Source: Welwitschia mirabilis
Taxonomy: Eukaryota > Gnetophyta > Gnetopsida > Welwitschiales
DNA length: 26,949 nucleotides
Assembly: GCA_051453625.1 (NCBI GenBank)
Contig: JBOZIK010000001.1
Span: forward strand, 191,950,048 to 191,976,996
Direction of reading: 5' to 3'
Positions 22,111 through 26,949 of the stretch are shown here, in pieces; the stretch's first letter is position 1; each line of letters opens with the position of its first letter. The notes beneath the pieces are model-generated. The model ran no database searches. It was not told the origin of the DNA and saw only the letters and a program-made list of their open reading frames with translations. Both the position numbers and the translations under genes were made by a program.

Positions 22111-22319
22111 ATAAGAAAATTAAAAAAAACTATCTAGAACCTTCTTTACCTAATTTATTAGAAGAAACATTAAGCAAACTCATGGAATTCCAAGCCTAAG
22201 TTAACCAACAATATTATTTCATCTTGAGAAAACTTGAATAAAACTTCCAATAATTTCACCAAATCACTACACTAATTCTTTCTTCTTTAAACCAAAGAGA
22301 ACCTAGTAATCTTTCTACA

Positions 22320-22830
22320 TTTTAAGAACCTAGTGCTCAGAATCTTAAAAACCTTGAAAGGATTAATGATAATTAAATTGATAAGACCCTAATCATATCC
22401 TTTAGGAATGAGGAAGAAACCAATGAGGAAACTCATGAGGACCTTAAGTATGAGAACTTATTGGATAATGCACAATCATTTGAAAAAAGATATACCTTTA
22501 AAGAGTTATAAATTAAAATGTGAGTTAATAAGCAACATCAACGAGAAGGAAAACACAAAAAAGAAACCTCTCTTTGAGTTACATCCATTGTCACATGAGC
22601 AATCACATGAGGAAAACTCCCCTAGCAATCTAAATTAGGGGGAGAAAATTAACATTAAATTCATGCTTGATTCATCCAATGAAGAACCTATGCCTTTTTC
22701 TCAATAACTTTATGATCCAATAATTTAATCTTCATCCTTATCTTCTAAGTGAGAACTAAGCCTCAATGAAGAAGATAAACTTATTTAGCAGTGGAATCCT
22801 CTTCTAATAATTTTCTTAATAAACTCTTAC
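22320..22830 (+). pseudogene. Acidic 3' region after integrase
   Basis: In one frame 22328-22500 reads SAQNLKNLERIND and, after a stop, TLIISFRNEEETNEETHEDL and YENLLDNAQSFEK. Downstream, 22660-22830 reads FMLDSSNEEPMPFSQ and, after stops, ELSLNEEDKLI*QWNPL. The stops there fit lost Gln or Trp codons. It may be the pol C-terminus or the third ORF that many Athila/Tat elements carry; I cannot assign a function. A purine run AGGGGGAGAAAA sits at about 22636-22647. The overlapping open frame at 22408-22638 is another frame of the same DNA. Confidence 0.5.
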
Positions 22831-23929
22831 CTTCTCTCATGGGTTTCAACTCACTTTTGTTTTCATCTCAAAATGATGTCTTATGTGAGTTATTAAGGAA
22901 GCATAAACAATGTAAAGTATGAACTATTTCTAACTTTAAATATGTAAACTTTACTACTTATACTAATGTTCTTTTTGATTTTATGAACTCATGTATAAAA
23001 ATATACAAGATTCTCTCTTTTCTTATGATCCATCATCCAACCTTTTCTTTTATTTCATTAAACCTTTACCCCTACCTCACATTGAAAAATCTCTTTTCAA
23101 AGTTTTAATTTATTTTTATGCTTTTAGATTATATTTTCCTTTTAAATTAGATTTAGGAAGGAAAAAAATTAAAAACATTTTTTCTTAATTATCTTTCTCT
23201 TTTAAAACTATCCAAGTTCTACCCATTTGTTTAATCATTATCTTAAATCCTTTTATTTAGGAATAATAAATCATTATTATCTTAAAACTTATCATCCTTT
23301 CCTTTCAAGTTAAATTTATCTCACAAGGCTAACTGACCATCATCTCCTTCCATACACTTATGAGTTTCTAATAATTAATGATGTAGGTTGATGGCCTATA
23401 ATAGTTAATTCAAAAATAAGTGATCATCTTGATAATATAAATGTAGGTAGAATTTTTAAGCACACTTTTATTATTTAAGAAAAAGTTATTTTCAAGTTAT
23501 TAATATTAGCTTCACTTGAGGTCTTTGATTTTAGAAAATATAAATAAAAAAGATGGAATTTAATTTTAAACAATTATTTTATTTTCAAGTCTTTTATGAT
23601 GATAAGATATTATTTAATTAGGCTAATAAGCTAATGACCTCTCTTATGTGCATTGAAAAAATGATGAATTTGAGAAAGAGAATTATATATATTTATATAT
23701 TATCTCTTCTCTAAAAGCACATTTTATTTTAATCAAATTATTAGGTTTAGTTAACTATATTAGGGATATGAATACTTGCCAACAATGTAGCTCTAATGAT
23801 CCACTTATGATATTTTCAACCGCATCTGGGCTATAGATACTTGTTGGTAATGTAGCATTGGTTTCTTCAAGGAATAAAATTCTTAAGTTCATTAGAAGAA
23901 AATATCATAAAATCAAATGCTTAATAAGA

Positions 23930-23939
23930 NNNNNNNNNN
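23930..23939. other. Assembly gap (10 N)
   Basis: Ten ambiguous bases. The true gap length may differ. Confidence 0.99.
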
Positions 23940-24367
23940 GTAGGATTGTAGAAAAGGTAAACTATGGAAAGAAAAGATGGGATTTGGAGATTTTATTGTG
24001 TTTACTTTTCTTAAAATTTGTTCTTAATATTTTTCTCATTGATTTTTGAACTTTTACAAGATTACTTAACAAATATCTTACATGTTTAACATTTTGATTC
24101 ATTAAAATAAAAATAAAATTCATAAAAATTTGAATAAATTGATTATTAACATAGGTATTTTATCTTTTTCATTCATATCTTATTTGGATTTTCACTGTCA
24201 TGCATTGTAATAAAAACTCTAATTATAATAATTTTTATTATGTAGTGAAAATTTACTTCTTGTTCTATTAATTTCATTTGCCATTGAACTTAGCATATAA
24301 ATTTAAAATTTATTATTTTGGTTAATAGAAAATGTCATAAAATTTCACTCTCAATAGTTCAAAACAA

Positions 24368-24411
24368 CTGGCGTTGCCACTAGTTCTAGCTGGTGTTGCC
24401 ATTCATTTTGC
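24368..24411. repeat. 22-bp tandem doublet
   Basis: CTGGCGTTGCCACTAGTTCTAG is followed directly by a diverged copy starting CTGGTGTTGCCATTC. It keeps a rare CG in an otherwise CG-poor region. Confidence 0.55.
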
Positions 24412-24892
24412 ATTTTTTACTTCTAAACATTTATGCAGCAACATCCATTTCATTTATAAATTGTTCATGTTTTTTCTCCTTGCTAGAATTTTTTAGAAAC
24501 TAATTATAATCCATTTTTTACCATTACATTTTACTTTCTTTTTTTATTTTCACCTTTAGTCCTATTTTCATCATCTTTCTTGATGCATGAATTTTAGTCA
24601 ATAATACATGCCAATTCACCTAGGGATGAGCTAGTAGGTTCATTTACTAATTCAAGTAGATTGTCACCTCTGCTCTATCCTCAGGATATAGTGAAACCTA
24701 ATAATAGTCCCAATTAGCTAGGAGAAAAGGGAAAATATGTGGATAGAATAAAGAGATTTAAGAGAAGATGTTCTAGAAGAGATTCACTTTAGATTATTAA
24801 AAGTGAAGGCAGGAGTAGGAAAGATAATAAAGTATGAAAGATAATAAGAAAACAAAGATATCATGCAAGGTAAGAGGGATAGACTAACGTTT

Positions 24893-24906
24893 GTGAAAAA
24901 GGGTGT
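24893..24906 (+). other. Probable polypurine tract
   Basis: GTGAAAAAGGGTGT lies immediately before the LTR-like start TGTAATGCC. Purine content and position fit a PPT, though two T residues interrupt it. Confidence 0.4.
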
Positions 24907-26300
24907 TGTAATGCCAATTTCTAGAAATATTATGGTGTATATGGATTGCTTTTGCAGGAAATTTATATAGATTAAATGTACTTCTGCTGATTATTAAGAG
25001 TCGATAGGATGATGATGGAAACACCTAATTCTTGGCATAATTGAAGACATTTCAGGCATGTTCTAGTATTTAGCATGTTGAAGGAAGACTAATGATGAAT
25101 AAGGATGATTTTCTTTACTTAAGAATTTTTGGAAAGATGTCATTTCCTTCCACTTTTGTCCCATGACAGAGTGGATGATAGCACTATACCTGTCTATTAT
25201 AATAGCAACATGGATTTGAAGATGGAGTTAATGAAGTACTCTTTTCTAAGGAGGTATCATCCCATTGTCATTCCCACAAGATGAGGGAGGATAAAACACT
25301 TTCAAGCCAACTGCGAGATCGATTGTAGAGCCTAAATCTAATTACTTATCTTTTATTCAAAGGCATCATTTCCATTATCATCCCATGATAGTAATGATAT
25401 CATTCTTATAGTCAAATCCAAGGGATAGAATTTCATCATAATTAGTAAGATTAAGATTGTATTTTATGTCACAAGTTAGATGAAATTGTTGAGGGTAAAT
25501 TTAGAGAAAGATATTTTAAAATTATGATAATTATTTAAAATCTAAAATCATAACATTTGTTGATTGGGTAAAGTATAGCAATGAATGTGTTTAATCACTA
25601 TAATCATCTTTTATACTTAACTTTGGAATTACAATTGCAATTTTATTTTTCAAAATATATGTTGTAGCTAATGATAAAATTAAGAAATAACTACAATTAG
25701 AGTTCATATCAAAAGGCCAGAGAATAGTTCAAAAAACACATTCCAGTAATTTGATTTACTAATCCCCTTTTGAAAGTAAGTTAAAAAATTAAAAAAATGA
25801 TCCCCTTCTAAAGAAAACTGAAAAATCATTCATCTTGATAAAATTTGGTATATAAGTGTTGAGGTAGTGTGTGTGTTAGAGAGAAAACATAAGTATTATA
25901 TCATCTACTAGTACTCAACCCTAGGTAAGGAGAGGGTAGCGATATAGAAACATAGGTGCACATCCAAAGAAATAGAGGAAGGAACACAAAAAATGTTGTA
26001 GAGAAAAGGAAAATAACATAGATTAAAATAGAAGAGAAAGACTAGTGTATAAAAAAAATCATGCAAGTAGAGCACTTCAAAGAGATGAGCTAAGAACAAA
26101 AAAGGATAAATAACATAAATAACGGACATCTTAGAGTAAAAAAGGGAAGAGCACTAGTGAAGGTGACAAAGACCACATTACAGTAGCAGAGCTATACTAG
26201 AAACACAAGAGATAGAGAGGAGTAGTCTCAGATGTAAGAGAGAAGTATAGCATCTAGTAATAAGAGAAGAAAGAAAGCAACAAAGGAGACACTGCAAAGC
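24907..26300 (+). mobile_element. LTR-like block, probable 3' LTR of the gypsy relic
   Basis: Starts TGTAATGCCAATTTCTAG, typical of a plant LTR. For about 400 bases it aligns with the minus strand of the LTR at 943-2185; shared pieces include GAAGGAAG, the TTGTCCC…GATAATAGCAC type segment and ATGGAGTT. A TATA-like GGTATATAAG lies near 25848. The 3' end is uncertain: GACACTGCAAAGC at about 26288-26300 resembles the CACTGCAACA end of the other LTR, but the second halves of the two blocks do not align. Confidence 0.45.
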
Positions 26301-26330
26301 AAAAAAGCAGTAGAGAAAGATCTAGGTGAA
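25985..26330. other. Strongly purine-rich tract
   Basis: The plus strand is dominated by A and G, with recurring AGAGA, AAGAGA and GTAGAG pieces, unlike the T-rich surroundings. No coding pattern is seen. It lies within or at the end of the LTR-like block. Confidence 0.6.
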
Positions 26331-26897
26331 GATCAATCATACCAAGGCTATAAAAATTTACCAAATTCTATAAAGTGTTGCTAGTTTTAGTTTAGTATTT
26401 AACATCTACATTACTCTTTTCATTACATGAATCACATATTTTTTCATTGTTCAATCAAATTACTATCATGAAATACATGGGATTCAAATTTTGAGAATGA
26501 TTTCTTGTAAAACTCTATTATCACATTATTAATGTTGTAAAAGCATTTTGTGAAGATCTTAAAAATGCTTCATTTAGTTGTTATATTACTATATCATTCT
26601 CATAAACTTGGCACAAGTACATTCATTGAATGTTAACCTATTTTGGAACATTTCATTTGGTTGAGTGGATGTTTCCCCAAAGGAATTGAATGAAATATGT
26701 TATACATGTTTACTTAAAATTCATGTACTAAAGTGGCCAAACCTTTTTGAATAATTCTTATCATATATGTATATGCTGCTTACTTATGCAATTCTAATTT
26801 TAAGAACCATCCAAATTCATAAAATTTTTCATCTCATAGACTATTTTACCATTAAATATTTGAGTTTAGCTCTCTGTAATTATATGTGTTTTTTATT
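26301..26897. other. No recognisable feature
   Basis: AT-rich sequence with no motif, repeat or coding similarity that I can identify. Confidence 0.4.
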
Positions 26898-26935
<38 letters not shown>

Positions 26936-26949
26936 TATATATATATATA
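26898..26949. repeat. (TAGA)9 (TA)8 compound microsatellite
   Basis: Nine perfect TAGA units (26898-26933) pass into TA dinucleotides that run to the window's end. The total length is unknown. Confidence 0.97.

Larger units (their letters stand above)
22831..24890. other. Unassigned 3' part of the gypsy relic
   Basis: No domain is recognised in any frame. The region lies between pol and the probable 3' LTR, so an eroded env-like or untranslated segment is plausible. A loose local repeat (ATACTTG…AATGTAGC near 23770 and 23837) is the only internal structure noticed, apart from the 22-bp doublet at 24368-24411 and the gap. Confidence 0.35.

Noticed and set aside
22634-22650. AGGGGGAGAAAA as the polypurine tract of the gypsy relic
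   Set aside because: Coding-like text continues past it and no LTR start follows; the tract before 24907 fits better.
1-26949. CRISPR array, bacterial operon, phage or defence system
   Set aside because: No regular spaced repeats, ribosome-binding sites or bacterial gene families; all recognisable content is plant retroelement or PPR.

Overview
The window looks like intergenic nuclear DNA from a large, repeat-rich plant genome. It is very AT-rich, CG dinucleotides are visibly scarce, and I see no intact gene, rRNA or tRNA. What can be recognised is the debris of several plant LTR retrotransposons plus one broken plant-specific PPR gene. Heavy decay, long LTRs and slow turnover would suit a gymnosperm such as a conifer or cycad, but the lineage is an inference. 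A run of 10 Ns marks an assembly gap.

Layout. (1) 1-2185, minus strand: the 5' end of a Ty3/gypsy element whose body runs off the left edge. It has an LTR at 943-2185, a TATA box and a decayed Athila-type primer-binding site at 921-939. (2) 2186-3600, minus strand: a broken Ty1/copia pol (RT and RNase H). The LTR of (1) lies inside its RNase H. (3) 3600-7367: no recognisable gene, only a hairpin and microsatellites. (4) 7368-17834, plus strand: a complete but very old LTR element of about 10.5 kb. It has LTRs of about 2.5 kb, an initiator-Met-type PBS and a polypurine tract. Its 3.7-kb interior shows no gag-pol and instead carries a wrecked PPR-E type gene (10870-12012). (5) 15519-17084: a solo LTR inserted into the 3' LTR of (4), with a perfect 5-bp target duplication. 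(6) 17940 to about 22830, plus strand: a gypsy gag-protease-RT-RNase H-integrase relic, with its parts in canonical order and a further open-like acidic region after integrase. (7) 24907 to about 26300: an LTR-like block whose first ~400 bases resemble the minus-strand LTR of (1), probably the 3' LTR of (6). (8) The right edge is a (TAGA)n(TA)n microsatellite.

No cellular pathway or operon is present. The story is nesting and decay. Most premature stops fall where the families have Gln or Trp codons, and LTR and PBS differences are dominated by transitions, as expected from deamination of methylated cytosine. The most interesting object is the PPR-carrying LTR element in (4): a host gene fragment lying exactly between the PBS and PPT of an element without its own visible proteins.
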